A DNA stretch of 64,000 bases, from the NCBI GenBank assembly GCA_029781975.1, contig JAKOVQ010000053.1:1-64000 (forward strand), written 5' to 3'. This DNA comes from Acidobacteriota bacterium (GTDB lineage Bacteria > Acidobacteriota > Thermoanaerobaculia > UBA5066). Below the pieces are notes generated by a model. The model worked only from the letters and a program-made list of their open reading frames with translations, did no database searches and was not told the DNA's origin. A program made the translations under genes and the position numbers. This document shows, piece after piece, positions 8,987-16,739 of the stretch; positions within the stretch are counted from its first letter, which is position 1; every line of letters starts with the position of its first letter.

Positions 8987-11059
8987 ATGACGCCCACCGA
9001 AGCGACGTATCTGGGGGTTCCGGGAACCCTTCTGTTCGCTCTCGTCCTCTTCGGCTTCCTGGCCGCCTTCGCCTACACGGCCTCCCGGCGCTGGCAGCTG
9101 ATGACCGTCGGAGGCTTCCCGGAGAGCCGCTGGGACCGGGTCGGGGAGCGGATCCGGGGCGTCGTCGAGTTCGGCCTCCTGCAGCGGAAGATGTTCCGCG
9201 ACCCGTACGCCGGGCTCTACCACATCCTGATCTTCAGCGGCTTCGTGGTCCTCAGCATCCGGACGACGACCCTCTTCCTCGAGGGGCTCTTCCCCGGCGC
9301 GGCGCTGCCGTTCCTCCCCGGCGGGGCGTGGGAGGCCTACCTCCTGCTCAAGGACGTGGTCCTCGTCACGACGACGGCGGGCGTCGTCCTCGCGCTGGGC
9401 CGCCGCCACCTCTTCCGGAAGGACCGCCTCGACGCCTCTTTCGACGCGGACCTCATCCTCGTCCTCATCGCCTTCCTGATGGTGACCGACCTCGTGGCGG
9501 GAGGGGCGAGCCACGCCCTGTCGCCGGCGCGCGCCTCCGTCTGGGAGCCGGTCACCGCCGCGGTCGGGACGCTCCTCTCCGGGAGCTCGACCGGCACCCT
9601 CACGGCCCTCTACCACGCCTGCTGGTGGGCGCACCTCGTCGCGATCCTCTCCTTCCTCAACTACCTCCCGACGGCCAAGCACTTCCACGTCATCACCGCC
9701 CTCCCGAACCTCTTCCTCAGGAAGCTCGACCCGCCGGGGAAGATGCGGACCTTCGACGTCGAGAAGGCCGCCGAGGACGGGAAGATCGGCGTCGGGAAGA
9801 TCCAGGACTTCAGCTGGAAGCAGAAGCTCGACATGTTCACCTGCACCGAGTGCGGGCGCTGCCGGGAGATCTGCCCCACGCACCTGACGGGGAAGCCGCT
9901 CTCGCCGAAGGGCTTCATGGTGGACGCCCGGAAGGCGCTCTACACGGCCGCTCCCGCCCTGCTCGACGTCGCCTCGGGCCGGGGGGACCTCGGGGCCGAG
10001 GAGCGCCTCGCCGCCCAGCGCCCTTTGATCGGCGGATGGGTCGACGTCGAGACGATCTGGGCCTGCACCACCTGCCGCTACTGCGAGTCGGCCTGCCCGG
10101 TCGGCATCACCTACACCGACAAGCTCACCGACCTCCGCCGGTTCCTCGTCCTCGACCAGAGCGAGTTCCCCAAGGAGGCGCAGACCGCCTTCAACGGCAT
10201 GGAGCGGCAGGGGAACCCCTGGAACCTCTCCGCCTCCGACCGCGACGCCTGGACGGCCGAGCTGCCGTTCGAGGTGCCGGTGATGGGCGCCCTCGAGAAC
10301 CGCGACGACGTCGAGTACCTCTTCTGGGTCGGCTGCGCGGGCTCCTACGAGGACAAGGGGAAGAAGGTCTCCCGCGCGCTCGCGACGCTGATGCACGAGG
10401 CGGGGGTGAAGTACGCCATCCTCGGCGCCGAGGAGACGTGCAACGGCGACTCGGCGCGGCGCCTGGGGAACGAGCTCCTCTTCCAGATGCTCGCCCAGCA
10501 GAACGTCGAGACGATGAACGGCTACGGCGTCAGGAAGATCGTCACCAACTGCCCGCACTGCCTGAACACCCTGAAGAACGAGTACCCCGACTTCGGCGGG
10601 ACGTTCCAGGTGGTCCACGGCACCGAGCTCGTGGCCGACCTCGTCGCGAAGGGGAAGCTGAAGCTGACGGGCCGGATCGACAAGACCGTCTCGTTCCACG
10701 ACCCCTGCTACCTGGGGCGCCACAACGACGTCTACGACGCGCCGCGCGAGCTCCTTTCCGCGATCCCGGGCGTCTCCCTGAAGGAGCTCCCCCGGACGCG
10801 CGACAAGGCGATGTGCTGCGGCGCCGGCGGCGGCCGGATGTGGCTGGACGAGAAGATCGGGGCGCGCATCAACCAGGCGCGCTACGCCGAGATCGAGGCG
10901 AACGGGACCGACGCCGTCGGCGTCTCCTGCCCGTTCTGCATGGTGATGCTCGGGAACGCGGCCACCGAGATGTCGGGCAAGACCGAGACGTTCGACGTCC
11001 TCGAGCTCGCCGCCCAGGCCCTTCCGACCCATCCGGGCGGCGAGGCGGCGGCGAGCTGA
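8987..11059 (+). CDS. Membrane Fe-S ETF:quinone oxidoreductase (EtfD/EMO type)
   Basis: The 690-residue protein has a membrane-spanning N-terminal third (about residues 10-240), resembling the cytochrome b/NarI-like domain of EMO proteins. It is followed by a dicluster ferredoxin region (CTECGRCREICP near residue 286 and CTTCRYCESACP near 361) and two cysteine-rich CCG domains (GCAGSYED, NCPHCLNTL, HDPCYLGRHN, MCCGAGGGRMW, SCPFCMVMLG). Such proteins take electrons from EtfAB and pass them to menaquinone. The etfBA pair 2 kb upstream is the obvious partner, though a gene on the other strand separates them. No strong ribosome site precedes the ATG at 8987. A TATTCT sequence 10 bases upstream hints at a nearly leaderless transcript. 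Confidence 0.88.
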   Translation: MTPTEATYLGVPGTLLFALVLFGFLAAFAYTASRRWQLMTVGGFPESRWDRVGERIRGVVEFGLLQRKMFRDPYAGLYHILIFSGFVVLSIRTTTLFLEGLFPGAALPFLPGGAWEAYLLLKDVVLVTTTAGVVLALGRRHLFRKDRLDASFDADLILVLIAFLMVTDLVAGGASHALSPARASVWEPVTAAVGTLLSGSSTGTLTALYHACWWAHLVAILSFLNYLPTAKHFHVITALPNLFLRKLDPPGKMRTFDVEKAAEDGKIGVGKIQDFSWKQKLDMFTCTECGRCREICPTHLTGKPLSPKGFMVDARKALYTAAPALLDVASGRGDLGAEERLAAQRPLIGGWVDVETIWACTTCRYCESACPVGITYTDKLTDLRRFLVLDQSEFPKEAQTAFNGMERQGNPWNLSASDRDAWTAELPFEVPVMGALENRDDVEYLFWVGCAGSYEDKGKKVSRALATLMHEAGVKYAILGAEETCNGDSARRLGNELLFQMLAQQNVETMNGYGVRKIVTNCPHCLNTLKNEYPDFGGTFQVVHGTELVADLVAKGKLKLTGRIDKTVSFHDPCYLGRHNDVYDAPRELLSAIPGVSLKELPRTRDKAMCCGAGGGRMWLDEKIGARINQARYAEIEANGTDAVGVSCPFCMVMLGNAATEMSGKTETFDVLELAAQALPTHPGGEAAAS

Positions 11060-11083
11060 GGCGGGGCGGGAAGAGGAGGACGC

Positions 11084-11524
11084 GTGGAGACGCCGAAGCG
11101 ACCCGGTGAGAGCCGCCACGGCCAGGGCGGTCCCGCGCATCCCCCCCGGAGCCTCGAGGTGACGCGGCCGACGGTCGTCCTCGGGACCCCGCAGTCGAAG
11201 TCCGAGGTCACCCGGCCGGTGATCCGGCCCGACCAGCTCGTCACCGAAGGGATGAAGGCGCGCCGTCGCGAGATCGAGCGGAAGAAGCGCGCGGCGCGGC
11301 TGGAGAAGCTCATCCGCGAGGAGGAGAACGCCGCCATCAAGTCGCGGATGACGCGCTTCATCCTCTGGACGGCGGTGATCGTCCTCGCGGCCTGGGGGTA
11401 CTTCAAGGTCCAGGAGGCGCACAGCAACCAGTGGCCGATCATGGACGTCTGGATCGTCATGTCGATCGCCGTCTTCGCGGGGATCGGCTGGATCCTCTGG
11501 TACCAGAACAAGAGCGATCTGTAG
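11084..11524 (+). CDS. Small membrane protein downstream of the ETF oxidoreductase
   Basis: This 146-residue protein is not recognised. The first 50 residues are polar and probably disordered. A highly charged helix follows (residues 58-85, MKARRREIERKKRAARLEKL). Two membrane segments come next (about 96-112, FILWTAVIVLAAWGYF, and 120-138, IVMSIAVFAGIGWILW). The GTG at 11084 is preceded by GGAGG. It starts 25 bases after the oxidoreductase stop and probably shares its transcript, so a role in assembly or anchoring of that enzyme is possible but unproven. Confidence 0.75.
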   Translation: METPKRPGESRHGQGGPAHPPRSLEVTRPTVVLGTPQSKSEVTRPVIRPDQLVTEGMKARRREIERKKRAARLEKLIREEENAAIKSRMTRFILWTAVIVLAAWGYFKVQEAHSNQWPIMDVWIVMSIAVFAGIGWILWYQNKSDL

Positions 11525-11683
11525 TGTTCGGCGGGGGTTTTGTCGATCCCCCCGCACCCCCCACGAAAAGAGGAATCCTCTCCGTAAGGCCGGTTGATCC
11601 TCGGCCGGGGGCTCCTCAGTCCCCCCGCAGGCACCAGAACGAATTCCGACCCCGACGCCCGGTTCCGCGCGAAGCGCGGTCCG

Positions 11684-11921
11684 TCTCGCGCCCGGGGGGC
11701 GCGAGAAGCGGGCGGCGGGCGCCCCTGCGCGAGTCCGTCCGAGCACGGGCCGGGACCCGCTCGCCCGGGGGCCCGCCCCCGGAGGACCAGGCGGACCTGC
11801 TGTCTGAGCGAAGCGAGTTCAGGTCCGCCCCGGAGGGGGCGGGGCTCCGGGCGCCAGCGGGTGACCCGCGCGCAGCGGACCGCGCGGGGGCGTCCGTCGC
11901 CCGCCCCCCACGCTCGCACGG
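11684..11921 (+). repeat. Dispersed structured element, copy A
   Basis: This 238-bp intergenic element is shared with copies at 29861-30103 (inverted) and 30411-30648. A 5' hairpin (TCTCGCGCCC / GGGCGCGAGA, loop GGG, 11684-11706) precedes a long interrupted stem: GCCCCTGCGCG pairs with CGCGCGGGGGC, GTCCG with CGGAC, and ACCCGCT with AGCGGGT. At the tip a 10-bp stem (GGCGGACCTG / CAGGTCCGCC, 11790-11829) carries the conserved 20-base loop CTGTCTGAGCGAAGCGAGTT. Stems differ between copies with compensation, while the loop is kept. All three copies also have an open frame reading LS(D)ERSE, which I take to be incidental. Confidence 0.8.
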
Positions 11922-11934
11922 ATTGTCCCCGCCG

Positions 11935-12026
11935 GATCACGGATCACAGACCTGACCCCCGGGCGGTGACCCCCGGGCGGTGACCCCCGGGCGGGTGACC
12001 CCCGGGCGGGGTGCCCCCCGGGGGTG
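11935..12026 (+). repeat. 25-bp shared tail followed by a GC-rich tandem repeat
   Basis: Positions 11935-11959 (starting GATCACGGATCACAG, ending CCTGACCCC) are identical to 30274-30298. The sequence then continues into four to five tandem units of about 14-16 bp (GACCCCCGGGCGGT, with the last units degenerating). The GGGGTCAGGTCTG motif on the minus strand resembles sequence I know from the flanks of REP-associated (Y1) transposases; that link is recollection, and no transposase is present here. The rest of the 11525-12037 gap, outside copy A, holds nothing I can identify. Confidence 0.7.
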
Positions 12027-12037
12027 ACTTCGAGGGA

Positions 12038-12331
12038 TCAGAGGTCGTCGAGGGGGTTGCGGGGGCGGCCGGGGTCCTTCTGGGCCTTCTCGAGGGCTTC
12101 CTTGAAGGTCTGCTCGAGGATCTCGCTCTTGTGCTTCTCGCGCTCGACCGTCGCCGCGAAGAGGTCCTGGGCCCTCTCCTTGCGGCGCGCGATCTCCGCG
12201 GCCGCCTCCTCGAGCGACCCCAGCTTCCGCTTCGCGCTCGCCGCGTCGTGCGACAGGACGGCCCCGGTCGCCCGCTCGACCTTCATCGTCGTTCCACAGT
12301 CGGGGCAGATCACGAGGAGCGGCTCGTCCAT
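12038..12331 (-). CDS. Small zinc-ribbon and coiled-coil protein
   Basis: This 97-residue protein is of unknown function. A CPDCG knuckle near the N-terminus (residues 9-13, LLVICPDCGTTMKVE) is half of a zinc ribbon, and no second Cys pair is visible. The remainder (about residues 35-85) is a charged helix predicted to form a coiled coil (LEEAAAEIARRKERAQDLFA), and the C-terminus is polar (GRPRNPLDDL). It is transcribed divergently from yraN with only 26 bases between the starts. Confidence 0.72.
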   Translation of the reverse strand: MDEPLLVICPDCGTTMKVERATGAVLSHDAASAKRKLGSLEEAAAEIARRKERAQDLFAATVEREKHKSEILEQTFKEALEKAQKDPGRPRNPLDDL

Positions 12332-12357
12332 GAGCCGATTATGCTCGGGGAAGGGCC

Positions 12358-12825
12358 GTGAGGGACGACGACTGGAAGGCGAGGCTCGTAGACCTCGGCG
12401 TGAAGCGGAAGCGAAAAGCGCCCCGCGGGGCGGCGCCTGCCTCCGCGACGGCGTCCCGGGGCGGGTCGGACGCCACGACGACCGCCGCCGGCCGGCGAGG
12501 CGAGGAGGAGGCCGTCCGCCTCCTGATCGCGCACGGCGTCACCATCCTCGCCCGTAACGTCCGATTCGCGGACGGCGAGATCGACGTCGTCGCCGAGCAC
12601 GAGGGAGTCCTCCTCTTCGTCGAGGTGAAGTGGCGGCGGACCGTCGCGCGCGGCTCGGCAGCCGAGTCGGTGACGCCTCGCAAGCGCGCGCGCCTCGTCC
12701 GGGCCGCGCGTCGCTACCTGGCCGGGAACCCGGGGCGCCCCCGCCCCGTCCGGTTCGACGTCGTGGCGATCGAGGAGGAGCCGCCGCGCGTGTCGTGGAT
12801 CCGCGGAGCATTCGAGGCGGCATGA
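12358..12825 (+). CDS. yraN: YraN/UPF0102 family endonuclease-like protein
   Basis: This 155-residue member of the YraN (UPF0102) family has a Holliday-junction-resolvase-like nuclease fold. The conserved core runs GRRGEEEAVRLLIAHGVTIL, then RNVRFADGEIDVVAEHEGVL and FVEVKWRR, containing the E...D...ExK nuclease-type triad (E within the GEEEA helix, D of EIDVV, ExK of VEVKW). SVTPRKRARLVRAARRYLA is also conserved. The 40-residue basic N-terminal extension is longer than usual. If the GTG at 12358 is wrong, a start nearer GRRGEEEA is possible. Its cellular role is not established even in model species. Confidence 0.85.
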   Translation: MRDDDWKARLVDLGVKRKRKAPRGAAPASATASRGGSDATTTAAGRRGEEEAVRLLIAHGVTILARNVRFADGEIDVVAEHEGVLLFVEVKWRRTVARGSAAESVTPRKRARLVRAARRYLAGNPGRPRPVRFDVVAIEEEPPRVSWIRGAFEAA

Positions 12826-12955
12826 CGACCCTCGCCGCTCCGGGGCGGCCATCCGGCACGGGCCCCGTGGGTAAACTCGCGGCCGGCGAGCGGCGTCCGT
12901 CCCCCGGTGCTCCCGGGACCGGGCCGCTCCACGTTTCGCGGGAGGAGAGGGTCGC

Positions 12956-15415
12956 ATGAGCTTCGCCGGCCGGTCCCTCGGTCGCTATCGCCTCGACGCC
13001 CTCCTGGGGCGGGGCGGAATGGCCGAGGTCTACCGCGCGTCGGACACCAAGCTGGGCCGGACGGTCGCGGTGAAGGTGATCCTGGCGGCGCACGCCGAGG
13101 ACCGCCTCTTCCGCGAACGGTTCGAGCGCGAGGCGCAGCTCGTCGCCTCGCTCCGGCACCCGAGCATCCTCCCCGTGTACGACTACGGCGACGAGGACGG
13201 CCTCCCGTACCTCGTCATGCCGTTCCTCGAGGGGGGGACGCTCCGCGACCGGATGGTGGGGGAGCCGGTCCCCTTCCCGCTCGCGGCCGACTGGGTCCGC
13301 CAGCTGGGCGAGGCCCTCGACGCGGCGCACGCGCGGGGGATCCTCCACCGCGACGTCAAGCCGGCGAACGTCCTCCTCGACGCCGACGATCGCCTCGCCC
13401 TCGCAGACTTCGGGATCGCGCGGATGCTCGAGTCGGTCACGGGGCTCACCGCGACCGGGATGGTGGTGGGGACGCCGATCTACATGGCGCCCGAGCAGGC
13501 GCAGGGCCACCCCGCGACGCCGTCGACCGACCTCTACGCCCTCGGGGTCCTGGCGTGGGAGCTCCTCTCGGGGCGGCCGCCGTTCGCGGGGGAGAGCGCC
13601 CTCGCGCTGATGCACCAGCACGTCACGAGCCCGGTCCCCGCGCTCTCCTCGCAGGTCCAGGGGCTCCCCGCCGGGCTCGACTCGGTCTTCGCGCGGATCC
13701 TCGCGAAGGACCCCGGCGAGAGGCCTCCCTCGGGCCGGGCGCTCGCCGACCTCCTCCTCGGCTATCTCCCCACGGGGCTCCGCGCGGTCGAGGAGCGTCC
13801 CACGACGCCGTGGGCCCCCGCTCTTCGGCCGGAGGCCGGGGTCCCCCGGGCCGAGGCGACGCCCCCGCAGGCGCAGCCGAGCCGGACACCGGCCCCGCGC
13901 CTCCCCGCGAGCGTCAGCATCACCAGCGAGCCGACGATCTCCACCGCCCCTCAGCCGGCGCGTCGGATCCCGCGCGCGGCCCTCGCCGCGGGCTCTCTCG
14001 CCGTGGTCGCCGTCGCGGCGGTCCTCCTCGTCCGGTCGCGGCCCGCGCCTCCCGTCGCCGCGGGCCCCGGGGAGACGCCGGTCGCCGGGCCTCGGAGCGC
14101 CGCCGCCCTCCCCGCCGACGGCGTCGGGCTCGCCACCATTTCCGTCGTGGAGATCGCGGTGCCGACCTCGCCGGCCACCGCCGTGCAGGCGCCGGCGCGC
14201 CCGGACGGCAGGCTCGAGGCCCTCCAGACGCGCCTCTCGTCGGCTCTCGCCCGGCGGCGGCTGACGCCGCCCGACCCCGAGAACGCGCTCGAGACGCTGG
14301 CGTCGATCCGGAAGGAGTACCCGAAGTCCGACGTCCTCCCGCGCTCCGAGTCGCTGGTCGTCTCTGCGCTCACGTCGAGGGCCGACGAGAGGCGCGATCA
14401 GGGCGACGTCGAGGGCGCCCGTGCCGACCTCCTCCAGGCCCAGGTCCTCCGGCCCGGCGATCGCGGGATCGAGGCGAGCCTTGCCAGCCTGGACGCGGCC
14501 GGGACGGTCCGGAAGGCGAAGGGCGCGCCGGCTGACTCGGCCCCGGCTCCCGTCGTGGCCCCGCCGCCACCCGCCCCGCCGGCCCTTCCCCGCCCGAACG
14601 GGACGGACACGTCCGCCGACGGCGGGCTGCGGCAGGCGCGGGAGCGCCTGGATCCGGCGCTGCAGAACGGGCGCCGGCCGACGCGGGCCGACTTCGAGGC
14701 GGCACGGGCCGCCGCGGACGAGGCGTTGCGCCGGGAGCCGGGGAGCCTCGCGGCGCTGGCGCTCAAGGAGTACGCCTCGGGCGGGATCGCCTACGTCGAG
14801 GGGCGGGACGCCGAGGCCGCGGCGGCCCTGGCGATCGCCGCTCGGACGGGCGGACGGGTCGGCCTGTGGGAGCTGAAACCCCTCCGGAGCGCGAACCTGA
14901 GACGCTTCGGGGACCGCGGCCAGGGCCGGATGACGACCGGGTGGGCCCTCGCGCTCGCCTACGGCGACGCCCGGAACGAGGCCCGCGGCGCTCTCGACGC
15001 CGAGCTCGCCGGGAGCCCGTCCGACCCGGCGCTCCGGCTCGCCCACGCGGTCCTGCAGCGGATGGACCGCCGCTCGGACGAGGCGATCCGCGAGGCGAAG
15101 GCGCTTCACGACTCCAATCCGCCCGGCATGATCCGTTTCGCCGCCGCGGAGCTGGCTGCCGAGGAGGAGCTCCAGCGCGGCCACCCCGAGGACGCGGTCC
15201 GCTGGTTCCGGAAGGCCGCGGAGCCCCCGAGCGGCCTCGCGGGGAAGGCGGCCTACGAGGCCGGGCGCGTCCTGCGGGACGTCCTCGGCCGGCCCGAGGA
15301 GGCGGCCACGCTTTTCCAGCAGGCGTGCGACGCCGGGAACGGTCGCGGTTGCGACGAGCGCGGCGGGACGACGAGCCGGCGCGGGTCGAAGCCGCCCGGT
15401 CACCCGCGCCGCTGA
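12956..15415 (+). CDS. PknB-type Ser/Thr protein kinase with TPR-like extracellular part
   Basis: This 819-residue Hanks-type kinase has its kinase domain at about residues 10-270: glycine loop LLGRGGMAEVYRA, VAVKVI lysine, catalytic HRDVKPAN near residue 130, DFGIARM near 150, and APEQAQG. A Pro-rich juxtamembrane linker leads to one membrane helix near 338-360 (AALAAGSLAVVAVAAVLLV). The C-terminal 450 residues are Ala-rich helical repeats of TPR type ending in a Sel1-like unit (LFQQACDAGNGRGCDERGG). The kinase domain should be cytoplasmic and the repeats periplasmic or extracellular. The ATG at 12956 follows GGGAGGAGAGG. No cognate phosphatase lies nearby. Confidence 0.9.
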   Translation: MSFAGRSLGRYRLDALLGRGGMAEVYRASDTKLGRTVAVKVILAAHAEDRLFRERFEREAQLVASLRHPSILPVYDYGDEDGLPYLVMPFLEGGTLRDRMVGEPVPFPLAADWVRQLGEALDAAHARGILHRDVKPANVLLDADDRLALADFGIARMLESVTGLTATGMVVGTPIYMAPEQAQGHPATPSTDLYALGVLAWELLSGRPPFAGESALALMHQHVTSPVPALSSQVQGLPAGLDSVFARILAKDPGERPPSGRALADLLLGYLPTGLRAVEERPTTPWAPALRPEAGVPRAEATPPQAQPSRTPAPRLPASVSITSEPTISTAPQPARRIPRAALAAGSLAVVAVAAVLLVRSRPAPPVAAGPGETPVAGPRSAAALPADGVGLATISVVEIAVPTSPATAVQAPARPDGRLEALQTRLSSALARRRLTPPDPENALETLASIRKEYPKSDVLPRSESLVVSALTSRADERRDQGDVEGARADLLQAQVLRPGDRGIEASLASLDAAGTVRKAKGAPADSAPAPVVAPPPPAPPALPRPNGTDTSADGGLRQARERLDPALQNGRRPTRADFEAARAAADEALRREPGSLAALALKEYASGGIAYVEGRDAEAAAALAIAARTGGRVGLWELKPLRSANLRRFGDRGQGRMTTGWALALAYGDARNEARGALDAELAGSPSDPALRLAHAVLQRMDRRSDEAIREAKALHDSNPPGMIRFAAAELAAEEELQRGHPEDAVRWFRKAAEPPSGLAGKAAYEAGRVLRDVLGRPEEAATLFQQACDAGNGRGCDERGGTTSRRGSKPPGHPRR

Positions 15416-15486
15416 CGAGGGCCGAGGTGCCTCCGTTCGCGTGACTTGGGGCCTCTCGAGCCGCGGCGAACGGGAGGGCTCCGGGC

Positions 15487-15515
15487 TTGACAGGGAGGCC
15501 CCGACCCCCTATCTT
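15487..15515 (+). promoter_or_regulatory. tRNA-Gly promoter
   Basis: A perfect -35 box TTGACA (15487-15492), 17-base spacer and TATCTT -10 box (15510-15515) stand 15 bases before the tRNA. This is the clearest sigma-70 type promoter in the window. Confidence 0.85.
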
Positions 15516-15530
15516 CCGCGGGTCCCGTGA

Positions 15531-15605
<75 letters not shown>

Positions 15606-15615
15606 TGAAGATCCC

Positions 15616-15668
15616 TCGGCCCCTCATGGCTCGCCGCGCAGGCTGAACCGGAGGGGCCGATTCCTTTT
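15616..15668 (+). terminator. Terminator after tRNA-Gly
   Basis: A 10-bp stem (TCGGCCCCTC at 15616-15625 and GAGGGGCCGA at 15651-15660) with a 25-base loop is followed by TTCCTTTT. It lies 11 bases after the tRNA and before the alcohol dehydrogenase gene. Confidence 0.72.
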
Positions 15669-15728
15669 CGGCCCGCGCGGCGGGCGTGAATTGCGGCGGC
15701 CTCGACCCGCGCTCCCGGACGCCGCATC

Positions 15729-16739
15729 ATGGAACGGATGCGAGCGATGGTCCTCCGCGCCGCGCGCACCCCCCTCGAGGCCGCCGACCTCCCGGTCCCC
15801 GTCCCCGGCCCGGGGCAGCTCCTCCTGCGGGTGAACGCCTGCGCCGTCTGCCGGACCGACCTCCACGTCGTGGACGGCGAGCTGACGGAGCCGAGGCTCC
15901 CGCTCGTCCCGGGGCACGAGATCGCGGCGACGGTGGAGGCCGCCGGGGAGGGAGCGGGCCGGTTCCCGGTCGGGACGCGGGTCGGGGTCCCCTGGCTCGG
16001 GTGGACGTGCGGGACGTGCGCGTTCTGCGCGAGCGGCCGGGAGAACCTCTGTCCGCGCGCGCGGTTCACCGGGTACCACCTCGACGGCGGGTACGCCGAA
16101 TGGACGGTGGCCGACGAGCGGTACTGCTTCGCGCTGCCCGACGCGTACGACGACGTCCACGCGGCGCCGCTCCTCTGCGCGGGGCTGATCGGCTACCGGT
16201 CGCTCCGGATGGCGGGCGAGGCGCGGCGGATCGGCCTCTACGGCTTCGGCGCGGCTGCGCACATCGTGGCGCAGGTGGCGCTCTTCGAGGGGCGGACGGT
16301 CTTCGCCTTCGTGCGGCCCGGCGATGCGGAGGCGCAGCGCTTCGCCCGCGAGATGGGGGCCGCCTGGGCGGGCGGCTCCGACGAGCTCCCGCCCGAGCCG
16401 CTCGACGCGGCGCTGCTCTTCGCCCCGGTCGGGGCGCTCGTCCCGGCCGCGCTCCGCGCCGTCGGGCCCGGCGGGACCGTCGTCTGCGGCGGGATCCACA
16501 TGAGCGACGTCCCGTCGTTCCCGTACGCGCTCCTCTGGGAGGAGCGGGTCGTCCGGTCGGTCGCGAACCTGACGCGGGCGGACGGCGAGGGGTTCCTGGC
16601 GGTCGCCCCGCGGGCCGGCGTGAGGACCGAGGTGGAGCCGTACCCGCTGGAGGGGGCGCAGGAGGCGCTCGACGCGCTCCGTTCGGGGAGGGTGCGGGGA
16701 GCCGCCGTCCTCGTGCCGGGCGCCGGAGCGCGCGGATGA
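15729..16739 (+). CDS. Zinc-dependent alcohol dehydrogenase (medium-chain family)
   Basis: The 336-residue MDR-family enzyme most likely oxidises or reduces alcohols and aldehydes with NAD(P). Catalytic-zinc ligands are visible in NACAVCRTDLHVVDGEL and VPGHEI. The four structural-zinc cysteines lie in GWTCGTCAFCASGRENLC. A Rossmann motif is visible in a degenerate form (IGLYGFGAAAHIVAQ). The AdhA-like subgroup keeps the GYHLDGGYAEW motif seen here. The stop overlaps the next gene's ATG (ATGA), so the two are translated together. Substrate cannot be told. Confidence 0.9.
   Translation: MERMRAMVLRAARTPLEAADLPVPVPGPGQLLLRVNACAVCRTDLHVVDGELTEPRLPLVPGHEIAATVEAAGEGAGRFPVGTRVGVPWLGWTCGTCAFCASGRENLCPRARFTGYHLDGGYAEWTVADERYCFALPDAYDDVHAAPLLCAGLIGYRSLRMAGEARRIGLYGFGAAAHIVAQVALFEGRTVFAFVRPGDAEAQRFAREMGAAWAGGSDELPPEPLDAALLFAPVGALVPAALRAVGPGGTVVCGGIHMSDVPSFPYALLWEERVVRSVANLTRADGEGFLAVAPRAGVRTEVEPYPLEGAQEALDALRSGRVRGAAVLVPGAGARG

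Noticed and set aside
12010-12361. Plus-strand frames opposite the zinc-ribbon gene
   Set aside because: The minus-strand protein has a CPDCG knuckle and a coherent coiled coil, while the plus-strand frames are shadows.
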